A stretch of 64,000 bases of DNA from Neobacillus cucumis (GCF_002860255.1 NZ_PGVE01000052.1:1-64000); one strand, 5' to 3'. Counted from the first letter of the stretch, positions 25,421 to 34,324 are shown. Translations and numbers: made by a program. Notes: generated by a model from the letters alone, not told the origin.

Positions 25421-26785
25421 TTATTTTTTCTTAGCAGCCATTTGAAGGGCTGCTTCATTGTTTATAATCCCATTCCCAAAGTAAGGACTTCGTGTGGTTT
25501 GCTTGTTCACCGGTTGTGCACTGCGGGTAATGATTTTTACAACTTCTGTATTTTTTAATTTAGGGTTAATAGAGCGGATTAAACCCGCTAAAGCCGTAAC
25601 ATGTGGCGCGGCCATTGAGGTTCCAGAAAGTGCCGCATATTCTCCATTAGAAAAAGTGCTCGGTATATCCACACCAGGTGCTGCTACATCGACATAATCG
25701 CCATAATTAGAAAACTTTGCTCTGTTTCCATCCCAATCCACCGCAGCAACCCCTAAGACACCAGCATAGGCAGCGGGATAGCTTCGCTGGTTAGTATTAT
25801 CATTTCCAGCGGCAGAGATGACCACGACATTTTTTTCATTGGCATAGTCGACCGCACTTTCAAGTACATCACAGGTTTGATAGTTACCCAGGCTTAAGTT
25901 AATTACATCTGCACCATGATCGACTGCCCAGCGGATGCCCTTCGCAACATAAAAGGAACCGCCTGTCCCATCAGCGCCCATTACCTTTACTGGAATAATG
26001 GGGTTATACCAAGTAATCCCTGCCATACCTACACCATTGTTGGTGTCGGCTGCAATAATTCCGGCAACATGCGAACCATGTCCATTATCATCATCAGGGT
26101 TATTGCTATTATCAATGGCATTATAACCTGTTGTTAAGCGGCGAACTAGATCAGGATGGTCTAGGTCCACACCTGTATCGACTACAGCAATTTTTACCTT
26201 CTTAGAACCGCGGGTCAAACCCCATCCTCGTTCTGTTCCAATTGCAGGTAAATTCCACTGATAGCTTTGATAGTAAGTGTCGTTTACTTCGTTTGGCAAA
26301 AAGATGTAATGTGGCTCTGCATATTCGACAGATGGATATTTAATAAAGTACTTTTCAAGTTCATTGGCTGTTTTGCTGTTGGATTTAAAAATATAAAGAG
26401 TTTCATGGTTTTCCTTAAGAATTCCGTCAATATCTCGTAGATATTGGTTAATATTCTCTGGTGAAGGGACGGTCTTAAAATTGACAACAATTTCATTTTC
26501 ATAGTAATGGCTTTTGTCCTTCTTATTATGCTTAATAACTTTTATAGCCGCGCTGTTGTTCAGTTGGTGGACGACCTGATGATTGGTCTTAATCATATTA
26601 ATCCTTTGTATTTGTCCATTACGCTGCTGGACATTTTGCACCTGCATGGGTCTGCCAGTGTTGTCGGTACGGGTGACAGTATAATTTCGCTGTTCACCTT
26701 TATCCAAAAAGAAGGGACGAATTGTAGCAAACAAGATAATGCCTAAGCCTAAGGAAAAAATTCCGAAAATTAACCTATGTCGCAT
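25421..26785 (-). CDS. secreted/membrane-anchored subtilisin-like serine protease (S8)
   Basis: 454-residue subtilase. Residues 5-24 are a hydrophobic signal or anchor; residues about 90-165 form an I9-like propeptide ending before the mature domain. The catalytic triad is Asp203 (AVVDTG), His239 (GHGSHVAG) and Ser390 (SGTSMAAPH), with the oxyanion Asn in SAAGNDN. The mature domain resembles thermitase-type enzymes. GAGGTG precedes the ATG. Monocistronic. Expected to act outside the membrane as a maturing endoprotease. Confidence 0.9.
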   Translation of the reverse strand: MRHRLIFGIFSLGLGIILFATIRPFFLDKGEQRNYTVTRTDNTGRPMQVQNVQQRNGQIQRINMIKTNHQVVHQLNNSAAIKVIKHNKKDKSHYYENEIVVNFKTVPSPENINQYLRDIDGILKENHETLYIFKSNSKTANELEKYFIKYPSVEYAEPHYIFLPNEVNDTYYQSYQWNLPAIGTERGWGLTRGSKKVKIAVVDTGVDLDHPDLVRRLTTGYNAIDNSNNPDDDNGHGSHVAGIIAADTNNGVGMAGITWYNPIIPVKVMGADGTGGSFYVAKGIRWAVDHGADVINLSLGNYQTCDVLESAVDYANEKNVVVISAAGNDNTNQRSYPAAYAGVLGVAAVDWDGNRAKFSNYGDYVDVAAPGVDIPSTFSNGEYAALSGTSMAAPHVTALAGLIRSINPKLKNTEVVKIITRSAQPVNKQTTRSPYFGNGIINNEAALQMAAKKK

Positions 26786-26889
26786 ACCTACACCTCAATA
26801 TTCAATAGTTTCTTTATTAGCATGTTTCTTTTCCACGCTTTTATGAATGAATTGGGAAACTGAAGTGAGGGTTTGCAGGCATGAAGATG

Positions 26890-26936
26890 AAAAAGACCTG
26901 AAGAACCACATCACCTGAGTTCTTTAGGTCTTTTAA
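26890..26936. terminator. terminator of the aldo/keto reductase gene
   Basis: AAAAGACCTGAAGAAC against GTTCTTTAGGTCTTTT, with A/T runs on both sides, 20 bp beyond the stop of the minus-strand reductase gene. Confidence 0.75.
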
Positions 26937-26955
26937 TTTTTTCCTCTAATATCGT

Positions 26956-27900
26956 TTAAGCATTTAAAATTTCGTTAATTTGTTCAAGACTATCGGATGA
27001 TAATTTCACACCAGAGGCCTTTACATTTTCTACAAGTTGTTCCGGATGGCTTGCTCCAATAAGAGCACTGGCCACATTCGGCTGTCTTAAAATCCAGGCA
27101 AGCGCCAGCTGGCTTAAGCTTAAATTTTCTTCTGCTGCAATTTTCTTTAACTGCTCTACCTTATTTAAATTTTGCTCTGTTAGTACATGAGATAAATTCA
27201 TATCTTTTTGTGCCGCACGGCTTCCAGCTGGCGGCAGCTCACCCTTTTTGTACTTACCTGTTAACACACCTTGTGCTAATGGAGAAAAGACTACTTGTCC
27301 AATACCATGTTTTTCACTTACCGGAAGTACTTCCTTTTCAATATACCGTTGGAGCATACTGTAATTTGGCTGATTTACAACAATTCGGTCCAGCAATTTT
27401 TTATCCGCAATATGAACTGCCTCAGTGATTTGTTCAGCTGTCCATTCACTCACGCCAAGGTAAAGTACTTTTCCTTGACGAACAAGATCATCCAGCGCCC
27501 GCAATGTTTCTTCCAGTGGGGTTTCTTGATGGAAGCGGTGACAATAAAAAATATCAATATAATCCATGCCAAGGCGCTTTAAGCTGGCATCACATTGCTC
27601 CATAATATGCTTGCGTGATAGACCGTGATCATTCGGTCCTTCGCCCATATTTCCAAAAACTTTTGTGGCCAAGACATAAGAGCTTCTTGGGTATTTGTTT
27701 AATGCTTTTCCAACTACTTTTTCGGCTTCACCACGCATGTAAACGTTTGCGGTATCAAAAAAATTAATACCTAATTCATAGGCTTGATTAATAGAGGCAA
27801 CCGCATTTTGTTCTTCAACATATCCGCCATATGTAAGCCAACTTCCAAGACTGATTTCACTTACCTTTAATCCGGTATTGCCTAAACGTCGATATTGCAT
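26956..27900 (-). CDS. aldo/keto reductase
   Basis: 314-residue NADPH-dependent TIM-barrel oxidoreductase of the AKR superfamily, closest in style to the potassium-channel-beta/glyceraldehyde-3-phosphate reductase group. The catalytic tetrad is Asp in FFDTANVY, the following Tyr, Lys in LATKVFG and His in FYCHRFH; the C-terminal cofactor site is ALIGASHPEQLVENV. GGAGG precedes the ATG. Monocistronic. Broad aldehyde or sugar reductase activity is likely; the natural substrate is unknown. Confidence 0.88.
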   Translation of the reverse strand: MQYRRLGNTGLKVSEISLGSWLTYGGYVEEQNAVASINQAYELGINFFDTANVYMRGEAEKVVGKALNKYPRSSYVLATKVFGNMGEGPNDHGLSRKHIMEQCDASLKRLGMDYIDIFYCHRFHQETPLEETLRALDDLVRQGKVLYLGVSEWTAEQITEAVHIADKKLLDRIVVNQPNYSMLQRYIEKEVLPVSEKHGIGQVVFSPLAQGVLTGKYKKGELPPAGSRAAQKDMNLSHVLTEQNLNKVEQLKKIAAEENLSLSQLALAWILRQPNVASALIGASHPEQLVENVKASGVKLSSDSLEQINEILNA

Positions 27901-28091
27901 TTACAGGTCCTCCAATACAGTTGATTTAGGTGGCAATCTGCTGAAATATTATTCTAACAATTCAAACTATACTACAGAAATATAGTTAGGTCTAATATTA
28001 ATTAATTTATATTTTTATTAAATAATACTTTTCTCGTATGGATAGGTTTAGTAAAATGAAATTGAATGTTTGGTGCAGGAGGGGAAAAAAG

Positions 28092-28907
28092 ATGGAAGAC
28101 AAGCAGGTTGTCGTTGTAACAGGTGCAACGAGAGGGATTGGACGGAATACAGCTTTATTTTTTGCTGAAAAAGGTTATAAAGTAATTGGGACAGGAAGAA
28201 ATGTTGAGAAACTAAAAGAAGTGGAAAGAGAACTAAAAGACTTTTCATCTGAAAATAAGATGGTTTCTATGGATGTAACCAAACCTATGGATGTAAAACA
28301 AGTAGTAGAAAATATTTTTAATGAATATGGACACATCGATGTTTGGATTAATAATGCTGGTGCATTCATGGCCATTGGCCCTACTTGGGAAGTAAAACAA
28401 GAAGATTGGGTCAATGACGTAACCACAAACCTATTTGGAACCTTTTACTGTATCCAAGCGGCAGTCCCAATGATGTTAAACCAAGGCTTTGGAAGGATTA
28501 TCAATATTGTTGGCGGCGGAACCATAGGGGCTTTTAAGTATGGGAATGGATATGGAACCTCGAAAACAGCAATTGCTAGATTTACTGAAAATCTATCTGA
28601 AGAATTAAAGAATACTCCTATTCAAGTGTTTGCACTAGACCCGGGATTAAATGACACGGATATGACTAGATATCAAAGATATACGGAAGATGGCCAGCGC
28701 TATTTAAGCGATATCGAAACGGTATTTGAACAAAACATTGATGTACCGCCAAATCAAGCACCACAGTTTGTTTATTACATGGCAACAGGTGAGCTGAATG
28801 ACTATATCGGACGGGTAGTATCCGTATATGAGGATTTAGAGATGTTAAAGAATATTAGCAAAGAAGCCACTGACCCTGACTTTTATAAACTTAGATTAAA
28901 AAAATAA
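28092..28907 (+). CDS. short-chain dehydrogenase/reductase
   Basis: 271-residue SDR. TGATRGIGRN (residues 11-20) binds the cofactor, NNAGAF is near residue 90, and YGTSKTA holds the catalytic Tyr and Lys; the catalytic Ser position in IVGGGTIGAFKYGNGY appears replaced by Gly, which may alter activity. ATG at 28092 follows AGGAGGGG; the frame extends upstream to 28038 without a site. Monocistronic with a terminator. Substrate unknown. Confidence 0.82.
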   Translation: MEDKQVVVVTGATRGIGRNTALFFAEKGYKVIGTGRNVEKLKEVERELKDFSSENKMVSMDVTKPMDVKQVVENIFNEYGHIDVWINNAGAFMAIGPTWEVKQEDWVNDVTTNLFGTFYCIQAAVPMMLNQGFGRIINIVGGGTIGAFKYGNGYGTSKTAIARFTENLSEELKNTPIQVFALDPGLNDTDMTRYQRYTEDGQRYLSDIETVFEQNIDVPPNQAPQFVYYMATGELNDYIGRVVSVYEDLEMLKNISKEATDPDFYKLRLKK

Positions 28908-28921
28908 GATAAAATTCAAGA

Positions 28922-28956
28922 AATTAATCACCACATGCGGAATGTGGTGATATTTT
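28922..28956 (+). terminator. terminator of the SDR gene
   Basis: ATCACCACAT / ATGTGGTGAT, 10-bp stem with 5-nt loop, followed by ATTTTATTT. Confidence 0.8.
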
Positions 28957-28963
28957 ATTTCTG

Positions 28964-28978
28964 TGGTGCCTGACACCA
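28964..28978. repeat. dispersed palindrome GGTG-CCTGA-CACC, copy 3
   Basis: TGGTG / CACCA arms around CCTGA, just downstream of the SDR terminator and before the convergent nuclease gene. Confidence 0.65.
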
Positions 28979-28997
28979 TTATTACTATTTCGGCAGT

Positions 28998-29921
28998 TTA
29001 AACTTCGCATTTTTCTTTGAAGTTACAGCGTTGGCATTTGTTCGATGGGTTTTTCTCAAAATGGCCAATAGCGACAGGCTTATTCCTAGCAGGATTTTCA
29101 AGATAGCCCAGCATGTGATAGATGCTTTCATTCATTAATGTTTGAGCAGCATCGATCTCGAATTGGGTTAATTTATATTCCTGGTTTTTACCTGTTAGCA
29201 AATATTCATTCCGTAAGATGATGTCTTCAATCGGAATATGGTGCTGCTGTGAAAGAAAGAGGGCATAGAACGCCAGCTGTTTTCGGTCATCCTCCGATTC
29301 TTTACCAGTTTTCCAATCGGCCACAATCCATTTTTCCTGACTTACATCCTTATACACAAAGTCGAGAACAACAAACACATCCACACCATTTACTTCAAAA
29401 GTTTGAAAGTCCTCTGAATGCAGGACATGCATTTCTAACTTGTTAAAGACATCCTGATAGGTCTTACTTCTGAAGAAGTTGTTTACGCATAGCCGCAGTT
29501 TTGTTTTGGCAGAAGTAATCTCATCAGGGCTAAGTCCATTTCCATAATAAATCTCATGGAGCATTTGATAGCGCTTAGGCTTCTGGAACCAATGCTGGCG
29601 AAACTTAGTTGAATCTAGATAGGCCTTATTGAGATTTCGCGTTACCAAATCGACCATTTCACTCTCAGTAAAGAGTCTTTTACCGTTTAGAAAATTTTTG
29701 AGCTGCTGATCAATGACCTTATGAATTTCATCCCCTAAGAGAATAGGGATATTCTTGATATTCTTAAGCCGGTAAGCCGCCTTGTTTTCTTCTGGTGCTT
29801 GATATTCCCAGCCATTATGAGATTCATAGTATTGATGATAATACTTCCGTACACATTCTAAAAAGGTCTTGTGCCTGGAGTTAGACCAAGAAAATTCGGG
29901 ATAATCGCGGTAAACGTACAT
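28998..29921 (-). CDS. PD-(D/E)XK nuclease with Fe-S cysteine cluster (Cas4/AddB-like)
   Basis: 307-residue RecB-type nuclease domain protein. The N-terminal SWSNSRHKTFLEC motif, His67 in GDEIHKVID, Asp187 (VVLDF), Asp202-x-Lys204 in VADWKTGKES and Gln215 make the two-metal nuclease core. Cys23 and a C-terminal C-x2-C-x5-C (Cys296, 299, 305) match the iron-sulfur staple of AddB and Cas4. There is no helicase, CRISPR or cas gene nearby; it stands alone. Probably a DNA exonuclease in repair or defence; role undetermined. Confidence 0.82.
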   Translation of the reverse strand: MYVYRDYPEFSWSNSRHKTFLECVRKYYHQYYESHNGWEYQAPEENKAAYRLKNIKNIPILLGDEIHKVIDQQLKNFLNGKRLFTESEMVDLVTRNLNKAYLDSTKFRQHWFQKPKRYQMLHEIYYGNGLSPDEITSAKTKLRLCVNNFFRSKTYQDVFNKLEMHVLHSEDFQTFEVNGVDVFVVLDFVYKDVSQEKWIVADWKTGKESEDDRKQLAFYALFLSQQHHIPIEDIILRNEYLLTGKNQEYKLTQFEIDAAQTLMNESIYHMLGYLENPARNKPVAIGHFEKNPSNKCQRCNFKEKCEV

Positions 29922-30067
29922 GGTTTACTCCTCTTCACTTGCTTTATTTTAATAATAGTTTCATTGTATTGGCAGAAGGATGAAAAAATCAATTGGCATG
30001 TTTTAGGGAATCGTAACTGGTAAAATAGAGATAACAAATTTACAAAAAAGCAATGGAGGTTCATTTT

Positions 30068-30634
30068 TTGAAAAAAGCACAAGCAAGTATTCAAGCATTA
30101 TTAATAGCAGATCTTCCAGAGACCTTTGTGACAAGACGGATTCCAAAAACATTGTTTGAATTCGGAGGGATAAGAGGTGACCGCCATTTTGGGATAACAA
30201 GTAAGGCAGATTCAAGGCAGCCGATGTATCCAAGAGGAACGGAGATCCTAAACCGCCGGCAAATTACGATTGTTTCTGAAGAGGAATTGGGTCAAATTGC
30301 TGAAGAACTAGGAGTAGAAAAGGTCCTGCCGGAGTGGTTAGGGGCCAATCTCTTAGTTAAGGGATTCCCGGGATTAACCCAACTTACACAAGGCTCAAGA
30401 ATCCTTTTTCCAAGTGTAGCAGGATTAATTTGTATGGGAGAAAATATGCCATGTACCTTGCCAGGAGAAGAAATACAAAAATATTATGAAGGTCATGAAA
30501 AAATCGCCACTCGTTTTGTGAAAGCCGGGTTTAAACGCAGAGGAATTGTTTGTGCAGTCGAAAGGCCTGGGATTATCCACGAATCGGACGAAGTTCAAAT
30601 ATTAATTAATGACTACTCCAATCCCATGCAATAA
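30068..30634 (+). CDS. MOSC-domain protein
   Basis: 188-residue molybdenum cofactor sulfurase C-terminal (MOSC) domain protein. The candidate catalytic cysteine and its surround are FPSVAGLICMGENMPC near residue 130, with RQITIVSEEEL and WLGANLLVKGFPGLTQL as family core strands. The TTG at 30068 lies 9 nt after AATGGAGG. MOSC proteins handle Moco-bound sulfur or reduce N-hydroxylated compounds; no Moco genes are adjacent, so the partner is unknown. Confidence 0.8.
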   Translation: MKKAQASIQALLIADLPETFVTRRIPKTLFEFGGIRGDRHFGITSKADSRQPMYPRGTEILNRRQITIVSEEELGQIAEELGVEKVLPEWLGANLLVKGFPGLTQLTQGSRILFPSVAGLICMGENMPCTLPGEEIQKYYEGHEKIATRFVKAGFKRRGIVCAVERPGIIHESDEVQILINDYSNPMQ

Positions 30635-30656
30635 AAGGAGGAGGATAAAATAGCGG

Positions 30657-30688
30657 CTGACTCAAAATGATTTTTGAGTCAGTTTTTT
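30657..30688. terminator. terminator between MOSC and DUF421 genes
   Basis: CTGACTCAAAA / TTTTGAGTCAG with a short loop, then TTTTTT. It sits between convergent genes. Confidence 0.85.
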
Positions 30689-30690
30689 AA

Positions 30691-31395
30691 TCACTTATAT
30701 AAAAATACTTTTAAGTTTTCTTTTGTATCAAGGGTTGCTAGCAGGACGTCTTTAACCTCTGTTTGATAGGAACGTGCTAAAGAAGATATCACCCAGTTTT
30801 CGTCCTTATGTATCTGTTTTAGCTCTTCTGTATTGATCCTGCCTTCTTTAATTATCGTTCTAGGTAATTCAAATGGTTCTGTTTGCATAGTATTAGTCGC
30901 TGGGGTAATCGGCTCGTATTTTGGGTCTAGAAAAACTGAAACTTTCCCATCAGCTTCCCAAAGAGCTAAAGCCACTTTTTTTAAGTCCCCCACTTTTTCT
31001 TCCCGTAATTCCTCTAATAAAGCATCTATGGTAATTCTTGCCTTTTTTAATCCTTTAAAAATAATTTCTCCATCCTGAATGAGCGTGATGGGAGCATGGT
31101 TAACCAGCCTTCTAAACCAAGGGAATTTAAGCGTCAGAAAAATTCCGCAAAGATATAATACAACTAATACAATCGTGGTGGTCATAGAACCCTTTAAATT
31201 GAGATGATCATCCGACAAGGGATGGGCAATAATATTTCCGATCACTAAGGCGATCACGAAATCCAGCAGTCTTAATTGAGAGATAGCCCGCTGTCCTAAA
31301 ACTTTAGCCACTATAAGTAAAAAGAGAAAAACAACCACGGCTCGGAGAATCCACTCGAATATTGTCAGTGTATCCTGGGCTTGAGCAAAATCCAT
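30691..31395 (-). CDS. DUF421 (YetF-like) membrane protein, second copy
   Basis: 234-residue protein with three hydrophobic helices (about residues 12-32, 42-60, 68-86) and a soluble C-terminal domain. LRLLDFVIALVIGNIIAHPLSD and HAPITLIQDGEIIFKGLKKARITIDAL are family signatures. It shares layout with the protein at 24708 but little surface sequence. ATG at 31395 is preferred for its AAAGAGTGGTGAAAG context; an ATG at 31419 would add eight residues. Confidence 0.82.
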   Translation of the reverse strand: MDFAQAQDTLTIFEWILRAVVVFLFLLIVAKVLGQRAISQLRLLDFVIALVIGNIIAHPLSDDHLNLKGSMTTTIVLVVLYLCGIFLTLKFPWFRRLVNHAPITLIQDGEIIFKGLKKARITIDALLEELREEKVGDLKKVALALWEADGKVSVFLDPKYEPITPATNTMQTEPFELPRTIIKEGRINTEELKQIHKDENWVISSLARSYQTEVKDVLLATLDTKENLKVFLYK

Positions 31396-31484
31396 ACTTT
31401 CACCACTCTTTCGTACCATTTACTCTCGCTTAGTTTAACACTGATGCCATATTCATAATCCTTATTATCAGCTTTTTTTATAAT

Positions 31485-31524
31485 CAATAAAGCCCAGTCC
31501 TAAGGTAGTAAGGGACTGGGCTTT
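31485..31524 (-). terminator. terminator of the small zinc-ribbon gene
   Basis: AAAGCCCAGTCC / GGACTGGGCTTT, 12-bp perfect stem with a 12-nt loop, followed on the minus strand by ATTGATT. Confidence 0.75.
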
Positions 31525-31567
31525 CTTTTACTATAATACAAAAGGTACGTATCATAATTAGGTCTAT

Positions 31568-31678
31568 TTATTCCTCTTCCGTATAGGCTTCTACTGTTGT
31601 ATCTCGACATTCCCAGCATTCGGTCCTATTTCTCTCCATAATTGATAATTCTTTTCCACAAGAAATGCAAATATCCAT
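31568..31678 (-). CDS. small zinc-ribbon-like protein (36 residues)
   Basis: Very short ORF with two Cys pairs, CISC near residues 4-7 and CWEC near 20-23, followed by an acidic tail; this spacing fits a single zinc ribbon. The ATG at 31678 follows GGAAAGGGG by about 10 nt, and a strong terminator follows the stop, supporting expression. It is comparable in size to other orphan Bacillus zinc-ribbon peptides. Function unknown. Confidence 0.55.
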   Translation of the reverse strand: MDICISCGKELSIMERNRTECWECRDTTVEAYTEEE

Positions 31679-32152
31679 AGGTCAAGATTCCCCTTTCCAG
31701 TGAAAATGTTTTACAAGTATATGAGTACAAATATTCAATTATGCCTGTGTTTTGACATTTTATGATTGTTTATCAGCTTTTGTCCTTGTCTATTTAGATA
31801 ATTTTGTGGTGGTAAAAGTTTTATTTATTTTGAGGGTCTTGTTTTAGGTATGAAAAAACTTGGAAGAGTCAGGCAGGAAAAAGTGGAATGCATAGTTGAT
31901 CCTAAATCCTTAAGGACAAAGAATGGTGCAAAGAGGGACCAGAATTATTAAACGAACAAAAAATTCGATCATTTGGCTACTCCTTTATAAGTTATTTAAT
32001 ACCTACAGTATAGTCCTGGTTTGTAAACCGAAGATGATTGAATTGTAAATTTACTGTCAATTTTTTTGAGAAAAGATTGCCCCTATTCTTTTTTATAATG
32101 AAAACCCAAAGTTTTGCAGATAATTTATATATCACATTTTTTAGGAGGGCCC
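31679..32152. other. intergenic region with no convincing gene
   Basis: 474 AT-rich bases. The only notable frame is a 33-codon plus-strand ORF (31850-31951, basic, no good ribosome site), not strong enough to call. The far end (32140-32150) carries the AGGAGGG ribosome site of the next gene. Confidence 0.5.
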
Positions 32153-32323
32153 ATGGAAACAAACAACTTCGATCCAAATATAAATCCGGCATCTAAAAAC
32201 AATCAAGAAGAGAAGTTAGAAATAAGCTCTACTGGTTATGGTCTGGAATCCATTACAAAAGAAGCTGAAGAAGCACGAACTAAGCAATCAAAGGTGTCGA
32301 ACCAATCCTGCGGAGGCTTGTAA
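32153..32323 (+). CDS. small hydrophilic protein, unknown
   Basis: 56-residue Asn/Glu/Lys-rich polypeptide (METNNFDPNINPASKN..., ending SNQSCGGL) without membrane segments. ATG at 32153 lies 6 nt after TTAGGAGGG, an excellent ribosome site, and a terminator follows. Composition is like small spore-associated or intrinsically disordered Bacillus proteins, but no family was recognised. Confidence 0.6.
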   Translation: METNNFDPNINPASKNNQEEKLEISSTGYGLESITKEAEEARTKQSKVSNQSCGGL

Positions 32324-32340
32324 CCTAAATAGGTAAAATT

Positions 32341-32375
32341 GAATCCCTCATTCACAAAGAATGGGGGATTCTTTA
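32341..32375 (+). terminator. terminator of the small hydrophilic gene
   Basis: GAATCCCTCATTC / GAATGGGGGATTC, 13-bp stem with one G-U, then TTT. Confidence 0.75.
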
Positions 32376-32546
32376 ACGGAGATCTTATGACTAGAACATA
32401 AATTTAAACAAATTAAAATACAAAATATTACAAAAACAGACATAGATATAGGACAAAAGTCTCTGTATAATAATGGTAGATATAATATTCAGAGGTGTTT
32501 TTTTGCCGTCGACTTTTAGGTAAAAAGGGAGAGTGTAGAAAAGAAG

Positions 32547-33239
32547 ATGAAAAAAGTATTGTCGATTTTGTTCGCAGCGGCACTATTTTTAGGATTAGGT
32601 TCACCTGCATTTGCTGCTGAAGATAATGAGAATCCAGAAGCTTTACTATTAATCGAAAAAACAAACAAGGCAATTGACGAGAAAATAGAAAAAGCTGTAG
32701 AAAAAGCGAATAAGTTACAAGCTGATTACGTTCTTGATATTCGTAAAATCGAAGAAGGAGACCAAGTAATCAAATTAAAAGAGGATAGAGAAAAGGTATT
32801 ATCAGATTTAGAAGTCTCTAAAAACGACTTGAAAAAACAAGAGGAATTAAAACAGAAGTTAACTGAAATGGAAGAAAAGCTAAACGACCAAGAAACAAAA
32901 ATTAATAGTAGAATGGCAGAAATCCAACAGGAAATTGACGAAGCTACAGCCCAGATAGGTTCCGGAGAAGTTAAGGATACTAAAAGGCTAGATGAAAAAA
33001 TGGAAAAGCTAAATAATCATTTAAATGAAAAATCCGATAAGTACCAAGAAAAAACAGAGAAGTTTACGAAGGACTTAGATAAGATTATTGCCGATGTTTA
33101 TGAAGAAACACTTAAAATGTCAAATGAAACAATTAAAAAGGCGGCTGAAAAAGGTGTTCAAGCTGAGTGCAGCTGGAAGCTTGTACGCTTTGCCGATAAG
33201 TGGGTATGGATTGATCCAATTAGGGTGGTAGGATGTTAA
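32547..33239 (+). CDS. secreted coiled-coil protein
   Basis: 230-residue exported protein. Signal peptide residues 1-23 (Lys-rich start, hydrophobic core LFAAALFLGLG, cleavage after AFA). Residues 30-200 are almost entirely Lys/Glu-rich heptad repeats. The C-terminus changes character: a Cys pair brackets an aromatic segment, ECSWKLVRFADKWVWIDP and a terminal GC. That tail could form a disulfide-closed hairpin. No catalytic motif; structural or wall-associated role possible. Monocistronic with terminator. Confidence 0.7.
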   Translation: MKKVLSILFAAALFLGLGSPAFAAEDNENPEALLLIEKTNKAIDEKIEKAVEKANKLQADYVLDIRKIEEGDQVIKLKEDREKVLSDLEVSKNDLKKQEELKQKLTEMEEKLNDQETKINSRMAEIQQEIDEATAQIGSGEVKDTKRLDEKMEKLNNHLNEKSDKYQEKTEKFTKDLDKIIADVYEETLKMSNETIKKAAEKGVQAECSWKLVRFADKWVWIDPIRVVGC

Positions 33240-33275
33240 TTTAATTAACTATTCAGAATAAATATGTAGTACAAT

Positions 33276-33306
33276 AAAAACGAGTTCTTTTTTGAGCTCG
33301 TTTTTA
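33276..33306 (+). terminator. terminator of the coiled-coil protein gene
   Basis: AAAAACGAGTTC / GAGCTCGTTTTT with a T-rich loop, followed by TATT. Confidence 0.75.
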
Positions 33307-33327
33307 TTCGTTGTAAGGTGGGATAGG

Positions 33328-34239
33328 ATGGATGGCTTTACGATTGGCACTAAAGGGAACTTTCTAGAAACAGTCAATTTTGAGAATAATTTAGAATTTA
33401 GCTTAATTTCTCGAGGAGACGGTGTGGAGATATTACACCAATCCATTGAAGAAGGAAAGCTATTCTATGTATATCCAAGCGATAATCCTAAGTCATTGGA
33501 ATTCTATTATATATTATCAGGAGAGGTAGAGTGTGAAACTGATAATAAAAAGTATAGACTAGGCCCCGAAGATTACTTTTCTGCCAGAGGTCTTAAAGAA
33601 CCCATCTATTTTACGGCTCTGTCGAAAGTCACCTTGTTGTGTGTTTTTACTGAACAAACCTTTGTTCATATTAGTAAAGACATAACCTCTTTAATGGAAA
33701 TTACCAAACAAGTTGAATTAAAGGATAGGTACACTCATAAGCATAATGACCGCGTTGCTAATTATTCTGTGAAAATAGCAAAAAAATTAAAACTAAGTAA
33801 AGAACAGCTGGAAAATTTAACAGTTGCTGCTACCCTCCATGATATTGGAAAAATTCATGTTCCTATAGAAATTTTAAACAAACCGGGCCGGTTAACGGAT
33901 GAAGAATTTGAAATCATAAAAAAACACCCAATAGATGGTGCAAAAATGGTCAAGGACTCTTATTATCATGAAATTGCTCCTATCATTGAACAGCATCATG
34001 AAAGAATAAATGGAACTGGATATCCGTATGGATTAAGTGGAGATGATATCCTTTTAGAGGCAAGAATTATTGCTGTAAGTGATACATTTGATGCAATGAC
34101 TGAAGACCGGGTATATCGAAAGGGCTCTAGAGAACAGATTGCAATCGATGAACTAAGAAGATTAGCAGGCTCCCATTATGATAAAGACGTGGTAGCGGCT
34201 TTTGAACAGATATTAAAAGAAGAAGGGCGCATTAGTTAA
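33328..34239 (+). CDS. cupin-HD-GYP domain protein (predicted cyclic-di-GMP phosphodiesterase)
   Basis: 303-residue cytoplasmic protein. Residues about 20-110 look like a cupin-type sensor (LEFYYILSGEVECETDNKKYRLGPEDYFSA). Residues 128-300 are an HD-GYP domain with the HD pair at 171-172 (LHDIGKIHVP) and HHERINGTGYP at 223-233. HD-GYP enzymes hydrolyse c-di-GMP or related dinucleotides. ATG at 33328 follows AAGGTGGGA. The ligand of the sensor is unknown. Confidence 0.85.
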   Translation: MDGFTIGTKGNFLETVNFENNLEFSLISRGDGVEILHQSIEEGKLFYVYPSDNPKSLEFYYILSGEVECETDNKKYRLGPEDYFSARGLKEPIYFTALSKVTLLCVFTEQTFVHISKDITSLMEITKQVELKDRYTHKHNDRVANYSVKIAKKLKLSKEQLENLTVAATLHDIGKIHVPIEILNKPGRLTDEEFEIIKKHPIDGAKMVKDSYYHEIAPIIEQHHERINGTGYPYGLSGDDILLEARIIAVSDTFDAMTEDRVYRKGSREQIAIDELRRLAGSHYDKDVVAAFEQILKEEGRIS

Positions 34240-34269
34240 ACTAAATTCCTTTTTATTAATAAGAAAACG

Positions 34270-34300
34270 GAAGGGTATACCGATAACGGTGATACCCTTC
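34270..34300. terminator. hairpin between convergent HD-GYP and DUF1284 genes
   Basis: GAAGGGTAT-ACCG / CGGT-GATACCCTTC, about 13 bp of pairing. The U-run is poor on the plus strand (TAGTAAG) and modest on the minus strand (CCGTTTTC). Confidence 0.55.
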
Positions 34301-34324
34301 TAGTAAGCTCACAGTTTAAAAATA

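Noticed and set aside
31850..31951. 33-codon basic ORF on the plus strand
   Set aside because: No usable ribosome site (TTTTAGGTATG), no recognisable family and no terminator of its own.
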